From contig JALOQC010000026.1 in assembly GCA_025453555.1 (NCBI GenBank), positions 1 to 43,649 of the forward strand: a stretch of 43,649 nt of DNA. Direction: 5' to 3'. The notes below the pieces were generated by a model, which was not told the DNA's origin, ran no database searches, and worked only from the letters and a program-made list of their open reading frames with translations. Source of the DNA: Myxococcota bacterium. GTDB taxonomy: Bacteria > Myxococcota_A > Polyangia > Polyangiales > Houyiibacteriaceae. The position numbers and the translations under genes were made by a program. Positions 9,267 through 18,992 of the stretch are shown piece after piece; position 1 is the stretch's first letter; every line of letters begins with the position of its first letter.

Positions 9267-11426
9267 ATGCGCGCAGAATACTTCGCTTGGGCGATCGCCA
9301 CGATCGCGCTCACGTTCGGTTGTGCCAAGGGCGGCAACGGCGGGCCGGGGGAGCTCGATGGGGGCAGGTCGGACGCCGGTGACGTCGACGGCGGCACCGC
9401 GGGCGAGTGCGAGACGAACGACGACTGCGCGAACGACGGCATCTTCTGCAACGGCGTGCTGACCTGCGAGTCGGGCCGGTGCGTCGCGTCGGCCATCCCG
9501 AACTGCAACGACGGCGTGGCGTGCACCGTCGACGAGTGCGTGCTCGCGAGCGACGAGTGCCAGAACACCCCGATGAGCAACCTCTGCCCCGAGGGCTCGA
9601 CGTGCGTGGTGGGGAGCGGCTGCGTGACGGCCGACGTCTGCGAGTTCGACGACGACTGCTCGGGCGACGGAGTCTTCTGCAACGGCGTCGAGGTCTGCGT
9701 CGATCTCTTCTGCGCGAGCCCCGGCGATCCCTGCGACGACGGAAACTCGTGCACCGCGGACGCGTGCAACGAGACGCCGGGCAACTGCACGAACACCGCC
9801 TACGAGGACGTACGTACCAACCCGATGCACTGCGGCACGGGGGCGAACGACTGCGTGGTCTGTCCCGAGCCGACCGCGTCGATGCCGAACGTGGTCGCGG
9901 CCTGCGTCGACGGCGGCTGCGGCTTCGCGTGCGCGCCCGGCTTCTTCGACGACGACGCGAACCTGCTCGACGGCTGCGAGGTCGACTGTCCGACCGCGGG
10001 TATGCCCGACGAGCCCGACGACGGCTTCGCGGACACCAACTGCGACGGAGTCGACGGCGACGTGGCGCGCGCGATCTTCGTGAGCCGCTCCCGTGGCAGC
10101 GACGGCAACACCGGCTTCACGCCGACCACCGCGGTCGCGAGCTTGGCGCGCGCGCTGGAGGTGCACGCGATGAACCGATCGCGTGTGCAGATCCTCGTGG
10201 AGTCCGGCACGTACACGACGAGCTCGGCGCTGCGCATGGCCAACGGCACGGGCCTCTACGGCGGCTACGCGGCGGACTTCGCGTCGCGCACCAACAGCCG
10301 CGCGCAGGTGCTCGCGTCGAGCGCGACGGCGTTCGAGGTGCAGAACCTCAGCAGCGCGACGATCGTCGATCGCTTCACGTTCACCACCGCGGATCGCCTC
10401 GGCCCCGGCGAGTCGACGATCGCGGGCGTGGTCCGCGACGCCTTCACGCACCTCACGCTTCGCTACGTCACGTTCGAAGCCGGACGTGGCGGCGCGGGAA
10501 CACCGGGCAGCACGGGCGCGCCGGGCTCGCCGGGCGATCCGGGCCAGGATCGTGCGGCCAACGTCACGACGGGCGGAGCGGGCGGCGCGATCGGCGGCGG
10601 CGCTGGACGCACCGGTCGCTATCGCGCGACCGGCGAGGCGGGGTTCATGGGCGCGGCCAACGACTCCGCGTGCGGCGGCACCCCGGGCGCAGCGAGCGGC
10701 AGCGGCGGCATGGGCTGCGGTGACGGTGACCCGCAGGACCTCGCGCCGGGTGGCGGTGGCGGGAACGGCTGCAACGGTCCCGTCGGACCTCACGGCGCGG
10801 CCGGCATGGCGCGGGGGATGCTCCTCGGCGATGGAACCTACGTCCCAGCGAGCGGCGTCACGGGGTCGCGCGGCGGCACCGGCGGCGGCGGCGGCGGCGG
10901 CGGCGCGGGCGGCGGAGAGAACGCCAACAACTGCTGTGTGTTCGGCTGCGACTACTTCGGCACCGGTCGCGGCGGCGGAGGCGGCGGCGGCGGCGGCACC
11001 GGCGGCTTCGGTGGCACCGGGGGTGGCGGAGGAGGCGCGTCGATCGGCCTGCTCGTGTCGACGAGCGAGATCTTCGCCACCGAGCTTCGTGTCGTGTCGG
11101 CCGGCGGTGGCAACGGCGGCGTCGGCGGCGCGGGCGGTGGCGGCGGTGGCGGCGGCCGGGGTGGCGTCGGCGCGACGAGCACGGACGACAAGGCGGGGCC
11201 GGGCGGCAACGGCGGCGACGGCGGGCCGGGTGGCAACGGCGGCTGCGGTGGCGGTGGTGGCGGGGGTCCGAGCCTCGGGGTGATCGGCTTCGGCGCGAGC
11301 TCTCGCATCACGCCCACGACCCCAGTGACGATCGTCACGGGCACCGGCGGGGCCGGCGGAGGCTCGTGTGGGAACCCGGGCGCGACGGGGCTGCGCCAGA
11401 ACACGCTGGACGTCGTCGGGATCTGA
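9267..11426 (+). CDS. Cys-rich lipoprotein with beta-helix-like region, short collagen-like stretch and Gly-rich C-terminus
   Basis: Lipobox 'ALTFGC', Cys-rich repeats ('[25 protein letters not shown]'), '[18 protein letters not shown]', long poly-Gly tracts. Confidence 0.8.
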   Translation: MRAEYFAWAIATIALTFGCAKGGNGGPGELDGGRSDAGDVDGGTAGECETNDDCANDGIFCNGVLTCESGRCVASAIPNCNDGVACTVDECVLASDECQNTPMSNLCPEGSTCVVGSGCVTADVCEFDDDCSGDGVFCNGVEVCVDLFCASPGDPCDDGNSCTADACNETPGNCTNTAYEDVRTNPMHCGTGANDCVVCPEPTASMPNVVAACVDGGCGFACAPGFFDDDANLLDGCEVDCPTAGMPDEPDDGFADTNCDGVDGDVARAIFVSRSRGSDGNTGFTPTTAVASLARALEVHAMNRSRVQILVESGTYTTSSALRMANGTGLYGGYAADFASRTNSRAQVLASSATAFEVQNLSSATIVDRFTFTTADRLGPGESTIAGVVRDAFTHLTLRYVTFEAGRGGAGTPGSTGAPGSPGDPGQDRAANVTTGGAGGAIGGGAGRTGRYRATGEAGFMGAANDSACGGTPGAASGSGGMGCGDGDPQDLAPGGGGGNGCNGPVGPHGAAGMARGMLLGDGTYVPASGVTGSRGGTGGGGGGGGAGGGENANNCCVFGCDYFGTGRGGGGGGGGGTGGFGGTGGGGGGASIGLLVSTSEIFATELRVVSAGGGNGGVGGAGGGGGGGGRGGVGATSTDDKAGPGGNGGDGGPGGNGGCGGGGGGGPSLGVIGFGASSRITPTTPVTIVTGTGGAGGGSCGNPGATGLRQNTLDVVGI

Positions 11427-11508
11427 GGCCGGATCACGACGGGCAGCGTCGAGCGAATCCCCGGCTCGGCCTTTCCCGTCGTGACGTCGGGTGCTAAGCG
11501 GGCGGGTC

Positions 11509-12391
11509 ATGCTGCGCATCGGTGACGACTGGGCCTTTCCGATCGACGACGAGGCCTCGCGCCTCTGGCTGAGCCCGAAGGGGACCTGGGGCCTCGAGCT
11601 CGTCTGTCGCGAGACGGCCGTGAAGACGGACGACGGCCTCGGTGCGAGCTTCGCGCCTCGGCTCGCGATCAAGGATCTCGAGTTCGACGGGCTCGACTGG
11701 CGCGAGCTGGTCGGCCTCGAGGTCTACCAACACGGCGCGTGGCAAGGCGAAGGCGATCCTGCGGCCGTGCTCTTCGTCGTGGAGGACGGCGATCTCTCGG
11801 AGACGAAGCTCCGCATCACCGGTCATCGCGGCTCGGAGCTCGCGGTGGAGCTCGAGACGCTCGCGGACGTCTTCTTCGACGACTCGCACGACAAGGAAGT
11901 GCCGGTGCGCTTCCAGGGCTTCCTGCGCTTCTCGGGCGTGCGCTTCCGCTTCAAGGCGGAGGGCGCCGCGACGCGCGATCCGGGGCGTCGTGCGTCGGAG
12001 CTGCTCTCGGTGCACCTCGCGCCGCAGGCCTTCGGTCCGCCCGAGGTGACGAAGGTCTCCGCGGGGCTCTACGAGGCGTTCTTCCCGCCGGCGCTCGAGG
12101 ACGCGGAGCCGCCGACGCGCGAGCTCGACCTCGCAGATCTCAAGGGCGCCTCGGGCAGCGCGCCCGTCAGCGCGGAGGTCAACGTGCTGCGGCAGAGCGC
12201 GCGTGAGCTCCTCGACGCGATGCGCGAAGCTCGACACCATGATCGCGGAGTTCGTCGACGTGCTCGAAGAGGGCGGGCGCGGCGCCAAGCGCGCGGAGCG
12301 CGTGAGCGAGTGGCTGATGGATCGCGACGAGGTCGCCGATCTGCACGTGCTCGACGAAGAGCTCGCGCCGGTGCTCGACAAGTTCTGGTGA
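11509..12391 (+). pseudogene. Hypothetical protein whose reading frame appears frameshifted near 12215-12240
   Basis: The [10 protein letters not shown]... frame degrades to Arg-rich out-of-frame sequence after 'LLDAMREA'. The coding-like continuation 'KLDTMIAEFVDVLEEGGRGAKRAERVSEWLMDRDEVADLHVLDEELAPVLDKFW*' is in the +1 frame. Confidence 0.6.
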
Positions 12392-12542
12392 GGACGCCGT
12401 GCGACGCGTGTCGCGTTCTGGCGAACGAACGAGACGCGAGAGACGATCGTCGCTTCGTGGGATGAAGCGACGCCGACGCGCAGGGATGCGCAAGCACAGG
12501 GACGCCGCGCGACACCACGCGCGCGGCGATGGGAGGAATCCG

Positions 12543-13022
12543 ATGCGGAAGATGATGATGGGGCTCGTCGCGCTCGGCGCGATCGGTTGTGGCGGCGAGA
12601 GCGGCGAAGAGCTCGTGCAGTCGGTGCTCGAGTCCTTCGACGACGCGGTCCGCTTCGAGTGCGGCTGCGCATGGGAAGAGTACGAGTACGCCAGCGAAGC
12701 GGAGTGCCTCTCGGACAACCTCTACACCAACGCGGAGAAGGACTGCCTCGCCGCTGCGGTCGGGCCGGTGGCCGAGCTCAACCCGCGCCACGTGAAGTGC
12801 ATCCGGAACGCGAGCAACGACCTCAGCGCGTGCATCGAGCGCTTCGGCTGCGGCGTGACCGACGCCCAGATCGCGAGCTGCGAGGCGGAGGTCGCGACGC
12901 GGTGCGGCGGCGAGGCGGGGGAAGAGAGCCTCTGCTTCGGACTCTCGGGCGATGCGCTCTCGAACTGTCTCGCCGAAGAGGCACGCGCCGACGCGGCGAC
13001 GGAGGCGTGTTTCCCGGAGTGA
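12543..13022 (+). CDS. Small Cys-containing lipoprotein, hypothetical
   Basis: MRKMMMGLVALGAIGC lipobox; RBS GGGAGGA upstream; ends FPE*. Confidence 0.7.
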   Translation: MRKMMMGLVALGAIGCGGESGEELVQSVLESFDDAVRFECGCAWEEYEYASEAECLSDNLYTNAEKDCLAAAVGPVAELNPRHVKCIRNASNDLSACIERFGCGVTDAQIASCEAEVATRCGGEAGEESLCFGLSGDALSNCLAEEARADAATEACFPE

Positions 13023-13061
13023 GCGTTCGGCGGATCGAACGTGCACCGCGCTCACGGCGCG

Positions 13062-13099
13062 GACGAAGCCCGGCTCTCCCTAGCTAGTCGGGCTTCGTC
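13062..13099 (+). terminator. Hairpin/terminator after the lipoprotein gene
   Basis: GACGAAGCCCG ... CGGGCTTCGTC, perfect 11-bp inverted repeat with 16-nt loop. Confidence 0.6.
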
Positions 13100-13240
13100 G
13101 TATCTGGCGCGCGCCGAGCGGCGTGGGGGTCCAGCCCCTTCCGTGGTGCGGCCCGCGGCTCCGTCCGCGGCCCCATCGGTGGTGCCGAACGCACGCGAAC
13201 GCTGGTCGCGCGCGCGCGGAGACGCCACTCTCCGTCCCGC

Positions 13241-15544
13241 ATGTCCGAGCACGACGTTCTTGGTGGGGTCGGCGGGGTCAGCCGCCGCCTTCCCGCTCCC
13301 GCGACGCACACCACCTTCTGCCGCATCTGCGAGGCGCTCTGCGGCCTCGAAGCCGACGTCGAGGGCGGCCGCGTGGTGCAGCTCCGGCCCGACGCCTCGC
13401 ACGTGGCCACGCGCGGCTACGCGTGTGTGAAGGGGCTGCGGCAAGCCGAGTACCTGCGCTCGCCCGATCGGCTGCGTCATCCGCTGATGCGGCGCGGCGA
13501 TCGGCTCGTTCGCGCGACCTGGGACGACACCCTCGCCGACGTCGGTCGCATCGTGGCGCGCGAGCGCGCGATCCATCCCGATCGCGTCGCGATGTACGTC
13601 GGCACCGCGGCGGGTTTCGGAGTGCTGCATCCGATCTTCGCGCAGGGCTTCCTCACCGGGCTCGGCAGCAAGTCGACGTACTCGTCCGCCACCCAGGACT
13701 GCGCGAACAAGTTCGCCGCCGCGACCCACGTCTACGGCTTCCCCTTCACGCAGCCGTTCCCGGATCTGGATCACACGCGCGCGCTGATCGTGGTCGGCGC
13801 GAACCCCGCGATCAGCAAGTGGTCGTTCCTCCAAGTCAGCAACCCGATCGCGCGGCTGCGTGAGATGGAGGCGCGCGGCTGTCGGATCGTGTTCGTCGAT
13901 CCGCGGCGCACGGAGAGCGCGAAGGCGGCGGGCGAGCACGTGTTCATCCGGCCCGGCACCGACGTGTGGTTCTACCTCGCGTTCCTGCACGAGCTCGCGG
14001 CGCGAGAGGCGCGCGGCGAGCGGGTCTTCGATCGCGAGCGCGTGCGCACCTTCGCGCGTGGGCTCGACGAGGCGCTGCACCTCGCGAAGGCCTGGAGCCC
14101 CGAGCGCTGCGCGGAGGTCACGGGTGTATCCGCGCAGACGCTGCGCCACGTGGTCGACGTGCACGTCGAAGGCACCCGCGCGGGCGGCGCCGCGCTCTAC
14201 TCCAGCACCGGCGTGAACATGGGCCCGCACGGCTCACTCTGCTTTTGGCTGCAGGAGACGATCAACCTCGCGACCGGCAACACCGATCGGCGCGGCGGGA
14301 CGCTGGTGGGGCAGGGCGTCGTCGACTTCCCCGCCTTCGGCAAGAAGACGGGCACGCTGCTGCGTCGTGATCGCTCGCGCATCGGCGCGTTTCGGAGCGT
14401 CAACGACGCCTTCCCGGGCGGCATCCTCGCGGACGAGATCCTCACGCCGGGCGAGCGGCAGATCCGCGTGCTCTTCGTGACCGGTGGCAACCCGCTGCTC
14501 ACGATGGCGGGCTCGGCGCGGCTCGCGCGCGCGTTCCGGAGCCTGGAGGCGCTCGTGGTGCTCGACGTGCTCCCGAGCGAGACCGCGCACCTCGCGACCC
14601 ACGTGTTGCCCTGCACGTCGCCGCTGCAGCGCCCGGATCTGCCGTTCGTGTTCCCGCTGATGCTCGGTCTGCAGTCGCGGCCCTACCTGCAGGCCACCCA
14701 CGCGATCGAGGCGCGCGAAGGTGAGCAGCGCGACGAGGCGACGATCTACCTCGATCTCTGCCGCGCCTCCGGGGTGTCGCTCTTCGGATCGAAGGTCGCC
14801 CAGCGTGGGCTCGAGGCGCTGCGCGCGGCGCACACGGCGAAGCTCCGGCGCAAAGATCCGCGTGCGCAGCCCGCGCTCCCGGAAGAGACGTTGCTCGATC
14901 TCCTGCTGCGTGCGACGCGCCAGGGATCGTTCGCGTCGTTGCTCGCGCATCCGCACGGTCGCGCGCGTCCGGAGCACGAGGCGGGCACCTTCCTCGGCGC
15001 ACGCGTGGTGACCGACGACGGCAAGGTCGACCTCGCGCCGGAGCCGCTCGTCACGATGGCGAGCACGCGGCTCGAGCCCGACTTCGCGGCCGAGCTCGTC
15101 GCGCGCACGAGTGGGAAACTGCGATTGATCACGCGACGCGCGGTCACCACGCACAACAGTTGGATGCACAACCACGAGGCGTTCGCGCGCGAAGGCACGA
15201 ACCACCTCTACATGCACGGCGACGATCTGCGCGCGCGTGGGCTGAAGAACGGTGACCTCGTCGACGTGACGAGCGCGACCGCGACGGTGCGCGTGCCGGT
15301 GCGCGAGCTCGACGATCTCGCGCCGGGCGTGGTGGCGCTGCCGCACGGCTGGGGCCATCAGCACGCGCCCGGCTTGAGCGTGGCGAGCAAGACGCGCGGC
15401 GTGAACGTGAACCTGCTCGCGGCGGACGGCCCGGGCGCGCTGGAGCCGGTGAGCGGCATGGCGCGGCTGACCGCGATCGAGGTCGACGTGGTGCGCGCGG
15501 CGGGGCCGCAGGCGCACACGTGGAGCGGGCTGCCGGACGCCTGA
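13241..15544 (+). CDS. Molybdopterin-dependent oxidoreductase (DMSO reductase superfamily, FdhF/nitrate reductase-like)
   Basis: N-terminal 4Fe-4S 'CRICEALCG...GYACVKG', 'SATQDCANKF', 'IVVGANPAISKW', C-terminal molydopterin dinucleotide-binding-like domain. Confidence 0.9.
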   Translation: MSEHDVLGGVGGVSRRLPAPATHTTFCRICEALCGLEADVEGGRVVQLRPDASHVATRGYACVKGLRQAEYLRSPDRLRHPLMRRGDRLVRATWDDTLADVGRIVARERAIHPDRVAMYVGTAAGFGVLHPIFAQGFLTGLGSKSTYSSATQDCANKFAAATHVYGFPFTQPFPDLDHTRALIVVGANPAISKWSFLQVSNPIARLREMEARGCRIVFVDPRRTESAKAAGEHVFIRPGTDVWFYLAFLHELAAREARGERVFDRERVRTFARGLDEALHLAKAWSPERCAEVTGVSAQTLRHVVDVHVEGTRAGGAALYSSTGVNMGPHGSLCFWLQETINLATGNTDRRGGTLVGQGVVDFPAFGKKTGTLLRRDRSRIGAFRSVNDAFPGGILADEILTPGERQIRVLFVTGGNPLLTMAGSARLARAFRSLEALVVLDVLPSETAHLATHVLPCTSPLQRPDLPFVFPLMLGLQSRPYLQATHAIEAREGEQRDEATIYLDLCRASGVSLFGSKVAQRGLEALRAAHTAKLRRKDPRAQPALPEETLLDLLLRATRQGSFASLLAHPHGRARPEHEAGTFLGARVVTDDGKVDLAPEPLVTMASTRLEPDFAAELVARTSGKLRLITRRAVTTHNSWMHNHEAFAREGTNHLYMHGDDLRARGLKNGDLVDVTSATATVRVPVRELDDLAPGVVALPHGWGHQHAPGLSVASKTRGVNVNLLAADGPGALEPVSGMARLTAIEVDVVRAAGPQAHTWSGLPDA

Positions 15545-15574
15545 GGTCGCGGCCGGCGACCGAGACAAACGAAG

Positions 15575-15602
15575 AAAGGGAGGCTGATGAGCCTCCCTTT
15601 TT
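15575..15602. terminator. Bidirectional intrinsic terminator between convergent genes
   Basis: AAAGGGAGGCT-gatg-AGCCTCCCTTT-TT, perfect 11-bp stem with T tract. Confidence 0.85.
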
Positions 15603-15630
15603 CGCGAATGGAGCGTCGTTCAGTCGACGA

Positions 15631-16554
15631 TCAGTCGACGATGCGCACGAGCTCGACGTCGAAGACCAACATGCCGGCCGGCGCGCCCGGACGACCCTGG
15701 TACGCGAGGCTCTCCGGGATCCAGAGGCGCCGCTTCTCGCCTTCGACCATGAGCTGCACGCCTTCGGTCCAACCCGCGATCACCTGGTCGAGGCGGAAGG
15801 TCGCGGTCTCGCCGCGGACGACGCTGCTGTCGAACATGCGGCCGTCGGTGGTCCAACCGCTGTAGTGGACCTCGACGCGGTTGGTGGCCGCCGGGTGGCG
15901 CGAGCCGGTCCCGCGCGTGAGCACGCGGGAAGCCAGACCGCTCGCGGTGCGCTCGGCGCTCGCGGGTGCGGCGGCGACGTCCTCGGGGGCGGCGGGCGGA
16001 TCGGGCATCTCTTCGATCTCGAGCAGCTCGACGTCGAACACGAGCATGCCCTGCGGGCGACCGGGGCGACCCTGGTACGCGAGGGCCTCGGGGATCCAGA
16101 AGCGGCGCTTCTCGCCCGTCACCATGAGCTGCACGCCTTCGGTCCAGCCGGCGATGACGCCGTTGAGCGGGAAGGTCGCGGGGCGTCCGCGCTGCACGGA
16201 GCTGTCGAACATGTTCCCGTCGGTCGTCCAGCCCGTGTAGTGCACGGTGACGCGGTCGTTCTCGTCGGGGTGCGTGGTGCCGCTGCCGGCCTGCAGGACC
16301 TTCGAGGCGAGGTTCGTCGCGGTGCGCTGCGCGTCGGCGGGCGGCGCGGCGACGTCGCTCGGCGCCGGGATCGCACCGGGCTCGGGCGGCGCGGCGGGGC
16401 CGGCGCTCGGGCGCTCCGTCATCGCGGTCGCGGCCATCGTGCCTGCCTGGTCACCCGCGTTCGTCGTCGGGAGATCGACGGGCTCGGTGGGGGCAGAGGG
16501 CTGATTCGCGCATCCGAGCGCGAGGAGGAGGGAGAAGGCGAGTCGCTGGGACAT
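15631..16554 (-). CDS. Lipoprotein with two tandem FKBP-type peptidyl-prolyl isomerase domains
   Basis: Lipobox 'LLLALGC'. Two copies of 'RVxVHYxGWTTDGxMFDSSV...GWTEGVQLMVxGEKRRxWIPExLAYQGRPG..GMLVFDVEL'. Confidence 0.92.
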   Translation of the reverse strand: MSQRLAFSLLLALGCANQPSAPTEPVDLPTTNAGDQAGTMAATAMTERPSAGPAAPPEPGAIPAPSDVAAPPADAQRTATNLASKVLQAGSGTTHPDENDRVTVHYTGWTTDGNMFDSSVQRGRPATFPLNGVIAGWTEGVQLMVTGEKRRFWIPEALAYQGRPGRPQGMLVFDVELLEIEEMPDPPAAPEDVAAAPASAERTASGLASRVLTRGTGSRHPAATNRVEVHYSGWTTDGRMFDSSVVRGETATFRLDQVIAGWTEGVQLMVEGEKRRLWIPESLAYQGRPGAPAGMLVFDVELVRIVD

Positions 16555-16703
16555 GGTCGAGGCGCGTCGTACCCGGAGGGGGCGGGAGGAGCAAGCGGGG
16601 GCCCTTGCAAGGGAGTGGGTTCGGAGCCCTCGCGGACGTGCTCGTCGGAAGTACCGCTCGGCGTGCGTTGCGAACAGCCGTGGATGCCCCGCGGTGCGCG
16701 GTG

Positions 16704-16775
16704 TCTGCGCGGTCTGCGCGGTCTGCGCGGTCTGCGCGGTCTGCGCGGTCTGTGTGGTCTGCGCGGTCTGCGCGG
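16704..16775. repeat. 9-bp tandem repeat (tctgcgcgg) x8
   Basis: Seven tctgcgcgg units plus one variant tctgtgtgg; abuts the stop codon of the minus-strand CDS ending at 16777. Confidence 0.95.
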
Positions 16776-16776
16776 T

Positions 16777-17817
16777 CTACAGCGCGACCCCGAGGCCGAG
16801 CGACACGGTCGACCACGCGCCGTCTACGGCGGCGGCGACGGGGCCGCGCGGGTCACCGACGCGACCGACGACGGGCAGCGTGACCGTGCCGAGCTCGAGC
16901 CGCGCGTGCACGAGCAAGCGACCGACGAGCACGCGCCACGTCTCTCCGACGAGAAATGCACCGCCGAACGGCGCGCTGACGACCCGCGCGTTCGGCGCGT
17001 CGCGATCGCCTTCGAGGCGCGCTCGTCCGACCCGCGCGCCGATGCCGCCCGCGATCCACCACGCGCCGACGGGACGACGCAGCAGCATCGCGACGCTCCA
17101 GCCGAGGCGATCGTCGCGTACGCGGCCGAGGTCGGAGCGCACGCGTCCGCGTGAGAGATCCATGCCGAAGCTCAGGCTCACGCGTGGACCGAGATCGACG
17201 AGCGCTTCGACCTGACCGCCGCCGATCGCGTGCGCGGGGCTGCCGCTGCCGCCGAACGTCCCGTCGAGCATCAAGCGCGCCCGCGAGACGCGTCGGATCG
17301 GACCGGGCGGCGGCGGCGGCGCGGGCGCGAGGCGGGCGTCGACCACGCGGCGCGCGACCTCGCGGACCGGCTCCGGCGCGACGGGCGTGAAGACGGGCGG
17401 CGCGTCGCTCGGAGGACGCAGCCGGAGCTCGGCCCAGCTCGCGGACACGAGCTCCGCGATCGCGAGCGCGAGCAGACGCGATCGGGCGACGCGCGCGGTG
17501 CCTTCGAGATCGATGCGCCGCGAGGTGAGCTTGCCGGTGACGCCGTCGTCGACCTCGAGCAGCGTCGCGTCGCGCGTGCACGAGGCGCGGACGCGGGTGG
17601 TGCCGAGGGTGTCGACGTCGACCGGCTCCACCGCGAGCTCGATTCCGACGATGCGGCGCACCGCGGGGGCGTCGACCTCCAGGCACGGGTGCAGATCGAT
17701 CTGGAGCGGGACGCTCTCGAGCGCTTGGGCGTGCAGGCGCGCGAAAGGAGACGGCGCGAGGAGCGCCGAGAACGTGACGAGCGCGGCGAGTGTGGGGCGG
17801 AAGGGCGCCGCGATCAG
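16777..17817 (-). CDS. Envelope protein (signal peptide plus C-terminal beta-strand-like region), third gene of the ECF sigma operon; start codon uncertain
   Basis: Hydrophobic N-terminus 'LAALVTFSALLAPSPFARLHAQA'; C-terminal alternating strands. No ATG near the upstream stop; a CTG at 17817 would overlap the upstream TGA. Confidence 0.6.
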   Translation of the reverse strand: MIAAPFRPTLAALVTFSALLAPSPFARLHAQALESVPLQIDLHPCLEVDAPAVRRIVGIELAVEPVDVDTLGTTRVRASCTRDATLLEVDDGVTGKLTSRRIDLEGTARVARSRLLALAIAELVSASWAELRLRPPSDAPPVFTPVAPEPVREVARRVVDARLAPAPPPPPGPIRRVSRARLMLDGTFGGSGSPAHAIGGGQVEALVDLGPRVSLSFGMDLSRGRVRSDLGRVRDDRLGWSVAMLLRRPVGAWWIAGGIGARVGRARLEGDRDAPNARVVSAPFGGAFLVGETWRVLVGRLLVHARLELGTVTLPVVGRVGDPRGPVAAAVDGAWSTVSLGLGVAL

Positions 17818-18992
17818 TCGAGCCCGCCGAAGCGACGGACGGCGTCGACGCGCACTCCGCTCGGGAAGCGCGCCAGGTACTCCTCGGCGAGCGCACGTGC
17901 GCGCTCTTGTCGTCCTGCGCGGTGCCAAGCCTCGACCTCGCGTGCGAGAGCATCCTGCGCGAGCGAAGAAGCGGGATCCAGTCTCGCGGCTCGTTCGAAG
18001 GCGTCGGCGGCTTCCGCGGGTCGGCTGCGCAGGAGCACGCGGCCGATCGTGAACGCGGCCAGCGGAGCGCGGGAGTCGTTCGTGTGCTCGTCGACGACCC
18101 GACGGAGGTAGGTGACGGCTTCGTTCGGATGTCCGGAGAGGCGCGCGGCGTCGGCGGCGAGCATGAGGTCGTCGACGTCGGTGGTGCGCACGTCGTCGGC
18201 CGCGGAGAGCGCGGTCCAGGCCGCGTCGAAGTCGCCTTCTTCGGCGAGCGCGCGCCAGCTCGTGGCTTCTTCGCGCGCGGACGTGGCTTCGCGGTCTGCG
18301 GTGCCGTTCGCGGCGGGCGCGGTGCGCGTCGGTTCACGCTCGCGCACCACCTGCTCTTCCTCGGGCGCTGCGCTCGCGGTCTCGCCGTTCGTGCCGCTCG
18401 CGACGCCCATCGCGACGGCCTCGACGGGCGCTTCGACCGCGGACGACGCGGCCCGGTGAGCGGCGAAGCGCGCGCGATCGCCCGCGCGCAGAAGGCGATC
18501 CTCGTCACCTGCTTCCACACGCACGCGACCTTCGAGCACGTCGACCTCGATCTCGTCCGTCTCGTGCGCGACCACGAACTCGGTGCCCACCACGGTCACG
18601 CGCACGTCTTCGGCGTCGACCACGAACGCGCGCTCGGGCAGGCGGCTCACGTCGAAGCGCGCGCGCCCGCGGGTCAGCTCGAGCTCGATGCGCGCGTCGG
18701 CGACCACGCGCGGCGTCACCTCGGTGTCGGCGTCGAGGAAGAAGACCATCGATCCGTCGGGCAGGCGCAGGCTCGGGCTCGTCGCGGTTTCCGTGGGCGC
18801 GCTCGTCGGAACCATCCGCCACGCACCGACCGCGGCGAGCAGGACCAACGCCGCGCTCGCGGCGACCTTCACGACGGTGCGGCGGCGACGCTTCGCCACG
18901 AGGCCGCGCCACTGACGATCGAGGACGACCTCGTCGTCCTTCGTCGTGACGTGCTCGCGCGCTTTCGCGAGCGTTCGGGTCAGCTCATCCAT
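17814..18992 (-). CDS. FecR-domain protein with one TM helix and C-terminal TPR-like region, putative anti-sigma/sigma regulator
   Basis: TM 'VVKVAASAALVLLAAVGAW'; FecR-like 'LRLPDGSMVFFLDADTEVTPRVVADARIELELTRGRARFDVSRLPERAFVVDAEDVRVTVVGTEFVV'; TPR-like C-terminus. Overlaps the sigma gene by 8 nt. Confidence 0.85.
   Translation of the reverse strand: MDELTRTLAKAREHVTTKDDEVVLDRQWRGLVAKRRRRTVVKVAASAALVLLAAVGAWRMVPTSAPTETATSPSLRLPDGSMVFFLDADTEVTPRVVADARIELELTRGRARFDVSRLPERAFVVDAEDVRVTVVGTEFVVAHETDEIEVDVLEGRVRVEAGDEDRLLRAGDRARFAAHRAASSAVEAPVEAVAMGVASGTNGETASAAPEEEQVVREREPTRTAPAANGTADREATSAREEATSWRALAEEGDFDAAWTALSAADDVRTTDVDDLMLAADAARLSGHPNEAVTYLRRVVDEHTNDSRAPLAAFTIGRVLLRSRPAEAADAFERAARLDPASSLAQDALAREVEAWHRAGRQERARALAEEYLARFPSGVRVDAVRRFGGLD

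Noticed and set aside
8961-11672. Upstream extension of the 1320-aa minus ORF ahead of metK
   Set aside because: MetK begins at MAGHLF (8960). The extension is Ala/Arg-rich antisense of the lipoprotein gene, and the metK promoter lies inside it.
16553-17215. ORF with CAVCAVCAV repeats as a Cys-rich peptide
   Set aside because: Translation of the 9-bp intergenic repeat and antisense of the envelope protein gene.
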